DNA from: Globomyces pollinis-pini | Taxonomy: Eukaryota > Chytridiomycota > Chytridiomycetes > Rhizophydiales > Globomycetaceae | DNA length: 61,730 nt | Reading direction: 5' to 3' | Assembly: GCA_025399215.1 (NCBI GenBank) | Contig: MU621176.1 | Span: forward strand, 1 to 61,730 | Shown here: positions 1-8,948 of the stretch, piece by piece | Numbering within the stretch: position 1 is the stretch's first letter | Layout: each line of letters opens with the position of its first letter | Notes under the pieces: model-generated | Seen by the model: the letters and a program-made list of their open reading frames with translations, nothing else | Databases searched by the model: none | Told to the model about the DNA's origin: nothing | Position numbers and translations under genes: made by a program

Positions 1-303
1 TTGGAAAACCAAACCTTGGATGTCTTGAAACGCGACATCTTCCAAGCTCAACAGCTCGTAGGTAACCAATTGTTGAACAATCGCAGTGTATTCGGTCGTG
101 GTTACAATGCATTCAATACCACTGACGTAATTGGTGGAGCAATGAATTTCGGAAATCCAATGGGACAGTGGGATATCTACGGTCAAGGTATTGGTCGTGG
201 AATTGGTGGAATTTCACCTTTTGGCCGTGGTTCCGGTTTTGGATATGGTGAACTTACTGGAATGAATGTTTATGGATCTAACCCATATCAAACTATCTTC
301 TAA
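1..303 (+). CDS. C-terminal part of an unnamed Gly/Asn/Gln-rich family protein (member A, cut by window edge)
   Basis: The reading frame is open from the first base and stops at 301-303. It encodes the last 100 residues of a protein whose 5' part lies outside the window. It matches the second exon of the genes at 3220-4025 and 5766-6487 almost residue for residue: it opens with the shared ENQTLDVLKRDI block, then a QAQQLVGNQLLNN block, then a Gly/Phe/Tyr-rich tail ending NPYQ..F. In the complete members this exon follows one short intron. No catalytic motif, signal peptide or membrane segment is visible, and I do not recognise the family. It is on the opposite strand from the two closest copies, so the family is scattered by local duplication with inversion. 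Confidence 0.75.
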   Translation: MENQTLDVLKRDIFQAQQLVGNQLLNNRSVFGRGYNAFNTTDVIGGAMNFGNPMGQWDIYGQGIGRGIGGISPFGRGSGFGYGELTGMNVYGSNPYQTIF

Positions 304-443
304 GATTTTTCTGATCATCTTGGTTTTATTTTTTAAAAAAATAAAATGGATCAATAACGTGCAAAAACACTTGATAATTTAATTGAATTGATTTCATCAA
401 TAGCTGACATTGTGTTTTGGAAAGTCTTTAATTCTCCAACAGT

Positions 444-1448
444 TCATTTAATCGATTTATTGAGATGAATTTGACAATTGATATCCAATAGACAGTCAAT
501 TATTGGTTTTGAGCAAAAATCCATATGAAAGATGTTGAAGTTTTTGGATGAGACTCGATTAGCGTGAGTTAACAACATAGATAAAGCAAGACTGTTTGCA
601 TCATCCGCCATATCTTTTAAATTTCGCCAGTTCAATGGTTCGTTATCCACCAATATAGTTGATTTCCAAAATTTTAAGATGCGATTCAATATAAATGGCT
701 GAGTGGGTGTTAAAACCGGTCCAATAAGTTTACATTGGCTAGGATACTGATTCGGATTCACAATATCTATTTCCATCAAATTGGACAGTTTGTCAAGTGA
801 CATTGTGTTGTACCTTTCATTAAGTAAATAGTATACCAGTATTCTTTAAAATGATCATTTTCATTATAACAAGGAAGCTGGTATTCACATAATTCGTTTG
901 AGTAAATCATTACTCTTGTGTTTTCACGACACAAATCGGAAATGATTGATTGTAAGCCAACTGAATCTTGTTTGGGTATACATAGATAGTTTCCTAGGAT
1001 ATTTCTGATCAGTGATACTGTTGATTTCCAGCATTTTGGTCGGTTATCCCAATCCCCCTTTACTCTGATCAAGATAACTTCTGTTGGGTGGTCGTTTAGA
1101 TATGCTAGGATTTGGAGTAATATTGACTTTAAAGAGCTTAATCGACAAGTATGAGAAACGTAAGGTTTGTTATTTAGTAAAGATATCCTGAGATCAAAAG
1201 CTCTAATACCAAGTTTAAGTTGTTCAGTGATTGTAAGAGTTTGGGTTAATACAAATCGCTTTCCCAATTTTCCAATCCACCAAAGTTTTGAGCATATTAA
1301 ATGATTTGATATTTTATATGCAGCTGAATTATGTGTTCCTAATATTGATCAGAACTGTTAAAGTACCAGGGATTATTAAATCAGCTAGTTTGTTATTTGA
1401 ATGGTTACTCATCCAATTTTCATTTGGATCATCTAAAAGTTCCGTCAT
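444..1448 (-). CDS. PI-PLC X-domain protein (PLCXD-like)
   Basis: Three exons (1367-1448, 837-1338, 444-813) with introns of 28 and 23 nt give 317 aa. Splicing restores the PLC X-domain signature IPGTHNS near residue 27, containing the first catalytic His. It is followed by a run with EQLKLGIRAFDLRI and then the second His in a SHT context, as in PLCXD and bacterial PI-PLC type enzymes. The segment HPTEVILIRV is the usual next beta strand. There is no EF-hand, Y domain or C2 domain, so this is the single-domain class rather than a signalling PLC. Family knowledge suggests cleavage of phosphatidylinositol or GPI-type lipid, but the substrate cannot be read from sequence. No clear signal peptide is seen; the start is the first in-frame ATG before the IPGTHNS exon. 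Confidence 0.85.
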
Positions 1449-1639
1449 TTTCAGAAATTAAAAAGGAATTTACGCGACTAAAATGAGTAAGATACAAATG
1501 TATTACTTCAATTACAGATACCAAATGTGTTAATGATTGGATTCTTCAATTCTTTATTTTTTATGGAAACGGAAAGAGTGGCTTAAAAATAAGGAAATTC
1601 CATCTTTTTAAACTGTCATTTTTTAACCAAATTCAATCA

Positions 1640-2293
1640 ATGATTTCTAATGAATTACTTTGGAATCAAAAGGGTTTAATCGCTTGGAGTATCGCTACTT
1701 TGATCACTTTAGGTGTATTCACTGGTGGAATTTCAGATCAATTGCAATTCGGAAATCAAGCTATTTGGTAGTTTATTAGCATTTTAACTAGTAGTTTATT
1801 AAACATTCAAGATTACAGAAAAGATGCTTCAGAGTCTTGGGTATTCGAAGCTCACTCTGGTCATTGTTCCACCGCTATCTCTTATGGTTGGATGGGAATC
1901 TTTTTACTCTTTGCTTCTATTGGTACTAGATTCTACTTCTTGTACAAAAAAGAAGAACCTTCAAGAACAGTGCTCATGGTGCTTGCTAGTGCTGCCAGTT
2001 TTTGGGCATTTGTTTCCTTAATTATGGGATTTGTAGTCAGTGGAGGTGTAGCTCATACTTGTGAACAGTTTGAAAAGAGTGGGAAATCCTGTGGAGGTAC
2101 CTTTACTGATTTTTAACTTCCAGCTGTTTTTGGTGAGGGTTTCTATGCCAACAATAAGGACGTTGTTTACAAGAAAAACATCAACACTATTAATGCAGCA
2201 ACTGGGTCTGGATGGGCATTAGTTTTATTCTGGATTATGTATGCTGCTTATGAATGGCACTCCTACCGTCATGCATCATTGAAATGGTGGTAA
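1640..2293 (+). CDS. four-transmembrane protein, tetraspan type, function unknown
   Basis: Three exons (1640-1767, 1792-2096, 2124-2293; introns 24 and 27 nt) encode 200 aa. Four hydrophobic segments are visible: about residues 13-32, 75-97, 105-132 and 171-187. Between TM3 and TM4 lies a loop with two cysteines (HTC and KSC), and the TM1-TM2 loop has another two. The protein ends in a short basic/aromatic tail. The topology resembles claudin, SUR7 or MARVEL-like small membrane proteins, but no diagnostic motif of any of them is seen, so I leave it unnamed. The start ATG gives a hydrophilic N-terminus followed directly by TM1. The gene sits between the convergent PLC-X gene and a minus-strand hypothetical. 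Confidence 0.7.
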
Positions 2294-2484
2294 AGTTCAT
2301 CCTTTTGAAACTAAGTTTAATTATTGAAATATATGTTTTTAACAACACAGAAACGTAGCAGATAATTGAACTGACGGTGATGGGATTTATGAATTCATTT
2401 TGAATTGTCGAATTAAATTCACTCATTGCGACACTGAGACTTCCCATGAATTCATATTATAATCTAAGTATATGTATATTGATA

Positions 2485-2827
2485 TTAAATTCTAAAATAT
2501 TCGAACCATTTCATATCCAATGTCATTTGTTCGTGTAAACACTTTCTTTGTACATTCTGTAAGTTTACTGTTCCTGATTTTTGATGACAAGTATCCAAGC
2601 CCATCTTATTTATATTGACACTTCGTTTAACTCTACTTTTTTCTGGATTGGATAAATGTGAAATAATTCGGTATCGTTTTACTCCCACTGGTTCCATCTT
2701 CTTTGCGTTAAACTTCTGAACAAAGTATTCTACACTTTAATAAGTTTGGAAATTATACCTGTCACTATAGAACTTGGTTCACTATTTCGTTTTGATTTCT
2801 AAAGTTAATGGTCCTTTATTTTACCAT
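2485..2827 (-). CDS. hypothetical small basic protein
   Basis: A 70-codon open frame (2485-2697) can be extended upstream by joining across a 20-nt GT-AG interval (2718-2737) and then a 26-nt interval (2799-2824). The initiating ATG would then be the entire coding part of exon 1 (2825-2827), giving about 96 aa. The predicted protein is rich in Lys, Arg and Ser with no hydrophobic segment. I do not recognise it. Both intron sizes fit the local pattern, but a start codon split off by an intron is a weak basis for a model and nothing confirms expression. Confidence 0.3.
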
Positions 2828-3219
2828 AAGACTTGTTAAAGTCTATACCAAGCAAATAATTCATTTTTAAACTGGTATTTTAGCCTATTTCATTGAAATA
2901 AATCAATCACAAACATTTTTTTCAAGGTGCTGTGTTTGCCAAAATGAAATTAACCGATAATCCCGACAAATTTAATATCCTTCCTTTTCACTTTGTATAA
3001 GCAAGTAGGAAACCTGTTTTTCAACACTCCTTTACTTTCTCAATTCCATTGGACCATCCAGGATTTCTTTCATACAAACCGCGTACTTCAAACGTTAATA
3101 CAAAAGTTCCTTTATGCCTCGCAACAGCATTTAGTTGAACCAGCTTAATGAAAATATTCGAAGAAGAAAACAAATTGCTAAAAATCAGTTTTATTCTGAT
3201 AACAAATGCAAGCACTACT
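2828..3219. other. stretch without an assignable gene
   Basis: Both strands carry open stretches of 60-80 codons here, for example minus 3021-3257 and plus 3135-3332. None could be joined into a model with a plausible start, and the minus-strand one runs into the stop region of the gene at 3220-4025. I see no repeat or RNA gene. Confidence 0.4.
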
Positions 3220-4025
3220 TTAGAAAGCTGATTGGTATGGGTTCGCACAATAAACATTCATTCGTGGAATTTCGTTCAATCCAAACCAACAACCACGTCC
3301 ATAAGGTGCAATCCCATCAATACCACGATTAATACCTTGACCGTAGCTTTCCCACTGTCCCATTGGATTTCCGAAATTCATTGCTCCACCAATTACCCCA
3401 GTGGTATTGAATGCATTGTAACCACGACCGAATACATTGCGATTGTTCAACAATTGGTTACCAACGAGCTGTTGAGCTTGGACGATATCACGCTTCAAGA
3501 CATCCAAGGTTTGGTTTTCCAAAATACGATCAGTCATTTCTTCGCGTTGTTGGGAAATCACTTGGTTAGGATTGCATAAACCACCAACATTGAATCCACC
3601 AAATGGGGTTTGAGTGTTGATTTGAGACCCAGGATGCAAACCTATTGTAAGTGAGCACTGTTATTATTACCAAGTTGGGCAAGCTTCAATTGACGTTCGA
3701 GTAAAATTTGATCAATCACATTGGTGACTTGAACATCTTTGATACGGTCAGTGAGGATGTTTCTGGCAACATTGTTTGCATCCACAGGTTGACCATTGTA
3801 CAATTGAGCAAGAGTTTGGTCGGATGCACGGTGACCACGTAATGAGTGACTCAATTGCTTGATGAGGTTATCGCGAGCAATACCACGGTGGATCATTTCT
3901 TGCGCATTGATACGTGGGTTGTAGGAGGACAATGGATCAGCACCGTAGATTGTATTCCAAGACTGTTGGTTGACACCAAAGTCCAAAGGATGAGCATAAG
4001 CAGAGAAGGGTTGGTTAAAGATCAT
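3220..4025 (-). CDS. unnamed Gly/Asn/Gln-rich family protein (member E, complete)
   Basis: Two exons (3671-4025 and 3220-3641) separated by a 29-nt intron (3642-3670) encode 258 aa. The N-terminal half is hydrophilic, with paired basic and acidic residues and repeated short NVARNIL and RIKDVQVTNV helices. The C-terminal half starts with a HPGSQIN motif, carries ENQTLDVLKRDIVQAQQ, and ends in a Gly/Asn/Tyr/Phe-rich low-complexity tail. There is no signal peptide or TM segment. It is the best-preserved reference copy for the members at 1-303, 5766-6487 and 7892-8514, all of which share the intron position where visible. A TATA-like element lies about 35 nt upstream of the ATG. Function unknown; the composition suggests a structural or self-assembling protein (inference). 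Confidence 0.8.
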
Positions 4026-4055
4026 TTTTTGAGATGTTTACATTATTTGGAAGTG

Positions 4056-4092
4056 TTTTATACAGTTTTGTTTTCACACGTCAAACTGGTGG
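4056..4092 (-). promoter_or_regulatory. putative core promoter of the family-E gene
   Basis: On the minus strand a TATAAAA element (4056-4062) lies about 35 nt before the ATG at 4025. Just upstream of it is a block reading TTTTCACACGTCAAACTGGT on the plus strand. The same block, with a TATATAAA element in the same place, occurs upstream of the paralogue at 6487. Conservation between paralogues could also reflect recent duplication. Confidence 0.45.
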
Positions 4093-4721
4093 TGTGCAAA
4101 TAGTAGATCATGTATATGGCATCATATGATTTACGGAGTCTACTAACACTTTAACGAATATTCGGATTAATTGGTGTCAATGTATTACTTCGAAAAAAAA
4201 GTTACCTCAACATGCTTCAATCCGATAAATTAAATTCAACGTCTTTTTACAGAAATTCAAAGAATTTCAACTAGAAAATCAGCTTTAAATCGAAGGAAAC
4301 TTAGGAAAAGAAATAAATGTATTCTTTCATGTCAGCATGGTTTGGATAATACAGAATACATATTTCTTGACAAATAATGGTTGGAAAGATCTTTGAAAGT
4401 ATTACAAAACACTACTAAAGAATTTCTTATGACTTTTCCAGTCGTCAAAGATATTTCCTTCTCAACAAAAACGAAGGAAACCAACTTGGTATGAGAAGAC
4501 GGTGTAAGGCAATAAGTATTTATGGACGATGAGTCAGAAAAAATACTATACTGTTTAAAGTGATGCATCTTCAAGGACTATCCCAATCTATATCAAACAT
4601 TTGAATTCAAGGTTTTTTTTTAAATATAAGTATGGAAACAATTATAAAGATTATCCTTACTTTAAGCAGTTTCCAAGAAAGCTAATCTGTAATTTCAAAC
4701 ATCTTAAAAAGAGCAAAGAAG
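4093..4721. other. intergenic stretch, no gene recognised
   Basis: AT-rich. An 80-codon minus-strand frame at 4332-4574 has no recognisable motif and no homologous partner beside the second CBM21-like copy, so it is not called. Confidence 0.45.
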
Positions 4722-5315
4722 CTATGATTTGATTATATCTTTATTACAATGCAATTGCAATTAGTTTTTCTTGAATTGGAATTTATAGTTTTGACCATAG
4801 ATGGAATCCCATTTACCTTCCGTGTTGTATACAGCAAATTCAACATTCAATTCATTAGCTGAGGCATCAAGTTTATCAAATTCAATAAAAGCTCCAGTGA
4901 TGACACGACCATAGATAGGTGTGAATGGACCACGAGTTTCTTGTTTACCATTGATAGACGTCCAGGCGGTCAAGTCGGTACCAACTTTGTAGTTGTCCCA
5001 AACACTTCCTTTGTTGTTGTAAGTGAATACGATTTTGGCAGCTGGGGTTGCGATATCATGGGCACAGGCATAAACTGGTCCTTGTTGTTGGCAGTTGCCT
5101 GCTGGAGCGGAAGGTAGAGCAAGAGCGGTAGCGATGAGAGTAGCGAATAACATTAGATTTGTGTTTTTTTGGAGACCCAAACATTGGTCTTTTATGGCGA
5201 GGCCTCGAGCTCTTGTGTCCATCACTCGAGATCACATGAGGTCGCGATATAATGTGTTGCTCCTTAGTCATACCTTGAAAGCATTGGATTACAATTGTTA
5301 CTGCTCAACAATTCA
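4722..5315. repeat. left arm of a ~594-bp inverted duplication carrying a secreted CBM21-like gene
   Basis: The reverse complement of this segment matches 7007-7600 with only scattered base differences and about one indel. The match covers the coding region, about 160 bp upstream and about 40 bp downstream of the stop. Homology ends abruptly at both edges. Confidence 0.85.
4761..5153 (-). CDS. secreted single-domain CBM21-like carbohydrate-binding protein, copy 1
   Basis: Single exon, 130 aa. The chosen ATG gives a classic signal peptide (MLFATLIATALALPSAPAG); the longer open frame upstream (to 5225) would bury it and looks untranslated. The mature protein of about 115 aa shows a CBM21-type pattern: a VFTYNNKGSVWDNYKVG strand near residue 45, a central TPIYG turn, then ELNVEFAVYN and a C-terminal WDS.YGQNY motif, where starch/glycogen-binding CBM21 modules have a WDNN.G.NY ending. 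Two cysteines near the mature N-terminus could pair. There is no catalytic module, so the role is probably binding a glucan at the surface or outside the cell (inference). It differs from the copy at 7169-7561 at about one residue (NTEGK versus NKEGK). Confidence 0.6.
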   Translation of the reverse strand: MLFATLIATALALPSAPAGNCQQQGPVYACAHDIATPAAKIVFTYNNKGSVWDNYKVGTDLTAWTSINGKQETRGPFTPIYGRVITGAFIEFDKLDASANELNVEFAVYNTEGKWDSIYGQNYKFQFKKN

Positions 5316-5765
5316 TCATATACCACTCTGTTCATCTTATAAAATGCCATGCAGTAGACTGTCAATATAAATTCAACCAACTGACTTAGAGAGATGTGGA
5401 ATTGGTATTGGGTCCCCATAATCAAAAGTTTCAGAAATATGATTACTAATCCTTTGTTTACAGCTCCTTGAAATGTTGGTGTTACAAACCTTCATGGTTA
5501 ACTGTAGGCGTAGTTGGGATAACCGCCCAGGTCGCAATTAAATCTAGCAAGACCTCTCAAATCGCCCTAAACTCATCACTAGAAAACATTCAACAAATGA
5601 TTCACTCTCTATCCGAGTTCTGAATATAACTATAGCCATATTGGGTGGTCTTTTTTTCAGTAGGTATCTAAATCCGGCCTTAATTAAATGAGAAATTTCC
5701 TATTACGTATCAAGCTAATTTTAAATTGCAAGTTTCAAATATGTTTATATTTCACCAAAAAAGTT
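5316..5765. other. intergenic stretch, nothing recognised
   Basis: It lies between the left inverted-repeat arm and the truncated family member. No open frame of note, RNA gene or repeat is seen. Confidence 0.5.
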
Positions 5766-6487
5766 TCACAAGACAAATTGATTTGGATAACCTTGACCGT
5801 AGCTTTTCCACTGTCCCATTGGATTTCCGAAATTCATTGCTCCACCAATTACGTCAGTGGCATTGAATGCATTGTAACCACGACCGAGTACATTGCGATT
5901 GTTCAACAATTGGTTACCTACGAGCTGTTGAGCTTGGACAATGTCGCGTTTCAAGACATCCAAGGTTTGGTTTTCCAAGATGCGATCAACCATTTCATCA
6001 CGTTGTTGGGAAATCACTTGGTTAGGATTGCATAAACCACCAACATTGAAACCACCAAATGGAGTTTGAGAACGCATGTTGATTTGAGACCCAGGATGTA
6101 ACCCTATCGTTATCAACTACAGTGAGAATTACCAAGCAGGGCAAGCTTTAATTGACGTTCAATTAAAACTTGATCAATCACATTAGTGACTTGAACATCT
6201 TTGATACGATCAGCGAGGATGTTTCTGGCAACATTGTTTGCATCCACAGGTTGACCATTGTACAATTGAGCAAGAGTTTGGTCAGAAGCACGGTGACCAC
6301 GCAATGAGAGACTCAATTGCTTGATAAGGTTATCGCGAGCAATACCACGATGAATCATTTCTTGCACATTGATACGTGGGTTGTAAGAGGACAATGGATC
6401 AGCACCGTAGATTGTATTCCAAGACTGTTGGTTGACACCAAAGTCCAAAGGATGAGCATAAGCAGAGAATTGTTGATTAAAGATCAT
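5766..6487 (-). CDS. unnamed Gly/Asn/Gln-rich family protein (member H, C-terminally truncated)
   Basis: Two exons (6133-6487, 5766-6103) around a 29-nt intron (6104-6132) give 230 aa. Residues 1-222 are nearly identical to the member at 3220-4025. Homology then stops immediately after the SYGQG motif, and the frame ends after seven unrelated residues, so about 35 residues of the Gly-rich tail are missing. The start is taken at the same ATG as its paralogue; an upstream in-frame ATG at 6508 exists but adds only a few residues absent from the other copy. The reading frame is otherwise intact, so this may be a functional short variant or an early-stage degenerate copy. Confidence 0.75.
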
Positions 6488-6517
6488 TTTTTGAGATGTT
6501 AACAGCATATGGAGGAC

Positions 6518-6551
6518 TTTTATATAGTTTAATTTTCACACGTCAAACTGG
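6518..6551 (-). promoter_or_regulatory. putative core promoter of family member H
   Basis: A TATATAAA element on the minus strand (6518-6525) lies about 31 nt before the ATG. It is followed upstream by the same CACACGTCAAACTGGT block that precedes the paralogue at 4025. Confidence 0.45.
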
Positions 6552-7006
6552 TAGAGTGTAAACGTTTGCTCATGCAGGTCGCACCATATGATTGCTGGAG
6601 ACCAGTAAAATTTTATACATATTGGCTGTTGTTTCTAATGAATAATAGTTGATACGTTCCACCTCCAGCCGCACTCACAATTGAAGTGCTCATTAAATTA
6701 ATGAATTGAGGAAAAATAACTACCAAATGAATGTTTATGAATATCAATCAACCTACCTTCCAATTCCTACCAGGTTTCCGTTCTGTATTCTTAAAATAGA
6801 CCCACTTGATCAAATGAAATTAATGCGGTATATAGTTTAGTAAATTATTCCGAATTAACTTAAAGAATGCCGAGTCACACCATTTTTTAAGGAGCTGTAG
6901 ACAAACTATGATCGAATAGCAATCAAAGTTCTGAAACATTGATTGTCTGAAATGAATTGATAGTCCATCACATAGCCTAATATAGACTTAACAATGTAGT
7001 CCTTAA
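6552..7006. other. intergenic stretch, nothing recognised
   Basis: AT-rich spacer between the divergent family-H gene and the second CBM21-like gene. No gene or repeat is seen. Confidence 0.5.
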
Positions 7007-7600
7007 TGAATTGTTGAGCAAGTAACAATTGTAATCCAATGCTTTCAAGGTATGACTAAGGAGCAACACATTATATCGCGACCTCATGTGATCTTGAGTG
7101 ATGAACACAAGAACTCGAGGCCTCGCCATAAAAGACCAATGTTTGGGTCTCCAAAAAACACAAATCTAATGTTATTCGCTACTCTCATTGCTACCGCTCT
7201 TGCTCTACCTTCCGCTCCAGCAGGCAACTGCCAACAACAAGGTCCAGTTTATGCCTGTGCCCATGATATCGCAACCCCAGCTGCCAAAATCGTATTTACC
7301 TACAACAACAAAGGAAGTGTTTGGGACAACTACAAAGTTGGTACCGACTTGACCGCCTGGACCTCTATCAATGGTAAACAAGAAACTCGTGGTCCATTCA
7401 CACCTATCTATGGTCGTGTCATCACTGGAGCTTTTATTGAATTTGATAAACTTGATGCATCAGCTAATGAATTGAATGTTGAATTTGCTGTATACAACAA
7501 GGAAGGTAAATGGGACTCCATCTATGGCCAAAACTATAAATTCCAATTCAAGAAAAACTAATTGCAATTGCATTGTAATAAAGATATAATCAAATCATAG
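7007..7600. repeat. right arm of the ~594-bp inverted duplication
   Basis: Inverted copy of 4722-5315. The two arms are separated by about 1.7 kb that holds family member H. Confidence 0.85.
7169..7561 (+). CDS. secreted single-domain CBM21-like carbohydrate-binding protein, copy 2
   Basis: Single exon, 130 aa, near-identical to the gene at 4761-5153 but on the opposite strand. It has the same signal peptide, CBM21-type core and WDS.YGQNY ending. The only clear protein difference is Lys for Thr in the NKEGK loop. An AATAAA polyadenylation-type hexamer lies 16 nt after the stop (7577-7582) and is shared by both copies. Near identity in non-coding flanks as well as coding sequence points to recent duplication or ongoing gene conversion rather than strong coding constraint alone. 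Confidence 0.6.
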   Translation: MLFATLIATALALPSAPAGNCQQQGPVYACAHDIATPAAKIVFTYNNKGSVWDNYKVGTDLTAWTSINGKQETRGPFTPIYGRVITGAFIEFDKLDASANELNVEFAVYNKEGKWDSIYGQNYKFQFKKN

Positions 7601-7854
7601 TCATTAGGTTCAAATTTAATTAATTTGAGAATGTTCTTGAATCACTTAATGGTTATCTAATAGCTGTTCCTCTCAACCAATTGAACTATCATTGATAGCT
7701 AAATCTAAATGTTCCGATAGTCGATTCTTTTCACTATAATGAAGTTACAACCTCGATATTCACACCAGTATGAAATATCATGCAGGTGCATTGAAACTGA
7801 GTGAAATCGTGTTCCTGAAATATTCAAGCGTTATTTTGCGTGTGAATTCACTTT

Positions 7855-7863
7855 TATATAAAT
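7855..7863 (+). promoter_or_regulatory. TATA-like element of the gene at 7892
   Basis: TATATAAAT about 30-37 nt before the ATG, at a spacing similar to the TATA elements of the paralogous genes on the minus strand. Confidence 0.45.
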
Positions 7864-7891
7864 AGACCTGTCACGAACTGATCACTCATAA

Positions 7892-8514
7892 ATGAACTGC
7901 AATCAATTCCAATTTTCACTTCCACAATCTTTTGATTGTACTCCGAATCAACAGATATGTTTGGCATCGAAATATTTTTTGGACCGTATAGGCGATTTAG
8001 AGCGGGGTGGTATCATTGGTCAAAATTTGAATGTGTATAACGCTCGATTGGGAAAGTTAGGTAACCCTACTATGGACTAGACTTTATTTTCTTAGGGGTG
8101 CTTCCATCATCTCAATGGAATAGACAAAACCTATATCCAAGTTTGGAGCAACGTTCACCCGTTGGTAACCCATTGATGTTACCAACTGAGAATGAATATA
8201 ATTCACTTCAAACCCGTGACAAATCTATCGACTCTATCTTGGAAAACCAAACCTTTGGTATTTTAAAACACGATATTATTCAAGCACATCAAATGAAACA
8301 AGGAATGATGGTTCCTTACTATGGTGGCATGTCACAATGTCCATTACGTGGTCTAAACCAATCTGGCCTTGGTATGCTTTGTATGGATCATGTTATGGGT
8401 CAAGATATTGGGAATCGTGTTGGTCTAGATTATCCAATGATTAATCAAAATGTGCCTTGTTCATATGGTAGATATCCGGTGCATTGTCCATTGATGTCTT
8501 GTATCCAATTGTAA
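7892..8514 (+). CDS. unnamed Gly/Asn/Gln-rich family protein (member I, divergent)
   Basis: Two exons (7892-8060, 8096-8514) separated by a 35-nt intron give 195 aa. The intron lies at the position equivalent to that of the members at 3220 and 5766. The ENQT....LK.DI.QAHQ block in exon 2 aligns with ENQTLDVLKRDIVQAQQ of the others, and the tail is again Gly/Met/Tyr/Pro-rich, with more cysteines. The N-terminal exon is much shorter and only loosely similar. No signal peptide or TM segment. I read it as an old, diverged paralogue of the local family; function unknown. Confidence 0.7.
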
Positions 8515-8662
8515 ACCCAATTTTCGTAAGGAAACTATAGTATGTTACTGAAATAGATTAACAGTATATTGCAATCATTTCTATTGTTTCAAAAGTTATT
8601 TGAATTTTTTGTATCGACGTACTGTTGACAAGCATCTTAAATCAAACCACCAAAATAAAAAA

Positions 8663-8734
8663 AGGACCGAGCGAGAGTTGAACTCGCGACCCCAGGATTT
8701 GCAGTCCCATGCTCTGCCACTGAGCTATCAATCC
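8663..8734 (-). tRNA. tRNA-Cys (anticodon GCA)
   Basis: The minus strand folds into a full cloverleaf of 72 nt: a 7-bp acceptor stem with two G-U pairs, a GCTC/GAGC D stem, an anticodon stem with loop CTGCAAA (anticodon GCA) and a GCGAG/CTCGC T stem around TTCAACT. The discriminator base is U73, as expected for cytosolic tRNA-Cys. No intron. A T-run follows on the transcribed strand and can serve as a Pol III terminator. Confidence 0.95.
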
Positions 8735-8948
8735 TTGTGTAACATCACAATTATCGATACTTGACACCAAAATTGAGCCGATTTCTGAGCTAAGAAATCA
8801 AATTTGACGATGTTTCAACGATGGATAATTTAAAGATTTAAAAGAAGTTCTCGACATACCAACAAAAAAAATGAAATTATCAGAAATTGTAATTCAATGA
8901 CTAAAAAAGGAAAATATATTTACGAGTAATAATAGGTCTATAAGGATA

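Noticed and set aside
2235..2447. 70-codon minus-strand frame overlapping the end of the four-TM gene
   Set aside because: Antisense to a well-supported exon; no independent evidence.
3021..3257. Minus-strand 78-codon frame with a protein-like segment (HKGTFVLTFEVRGLYERN)
   Set aside because: No usable ATG between it and the stop of the upstream gene, and splicing attempts downstream soon hit stops; the opposite strand has an equally plausible frame.
4332..4574. 80-codon minus-strand frame
   Set aside because: No motif, no partner exon, and not present beside the second copy of the duplicated region.
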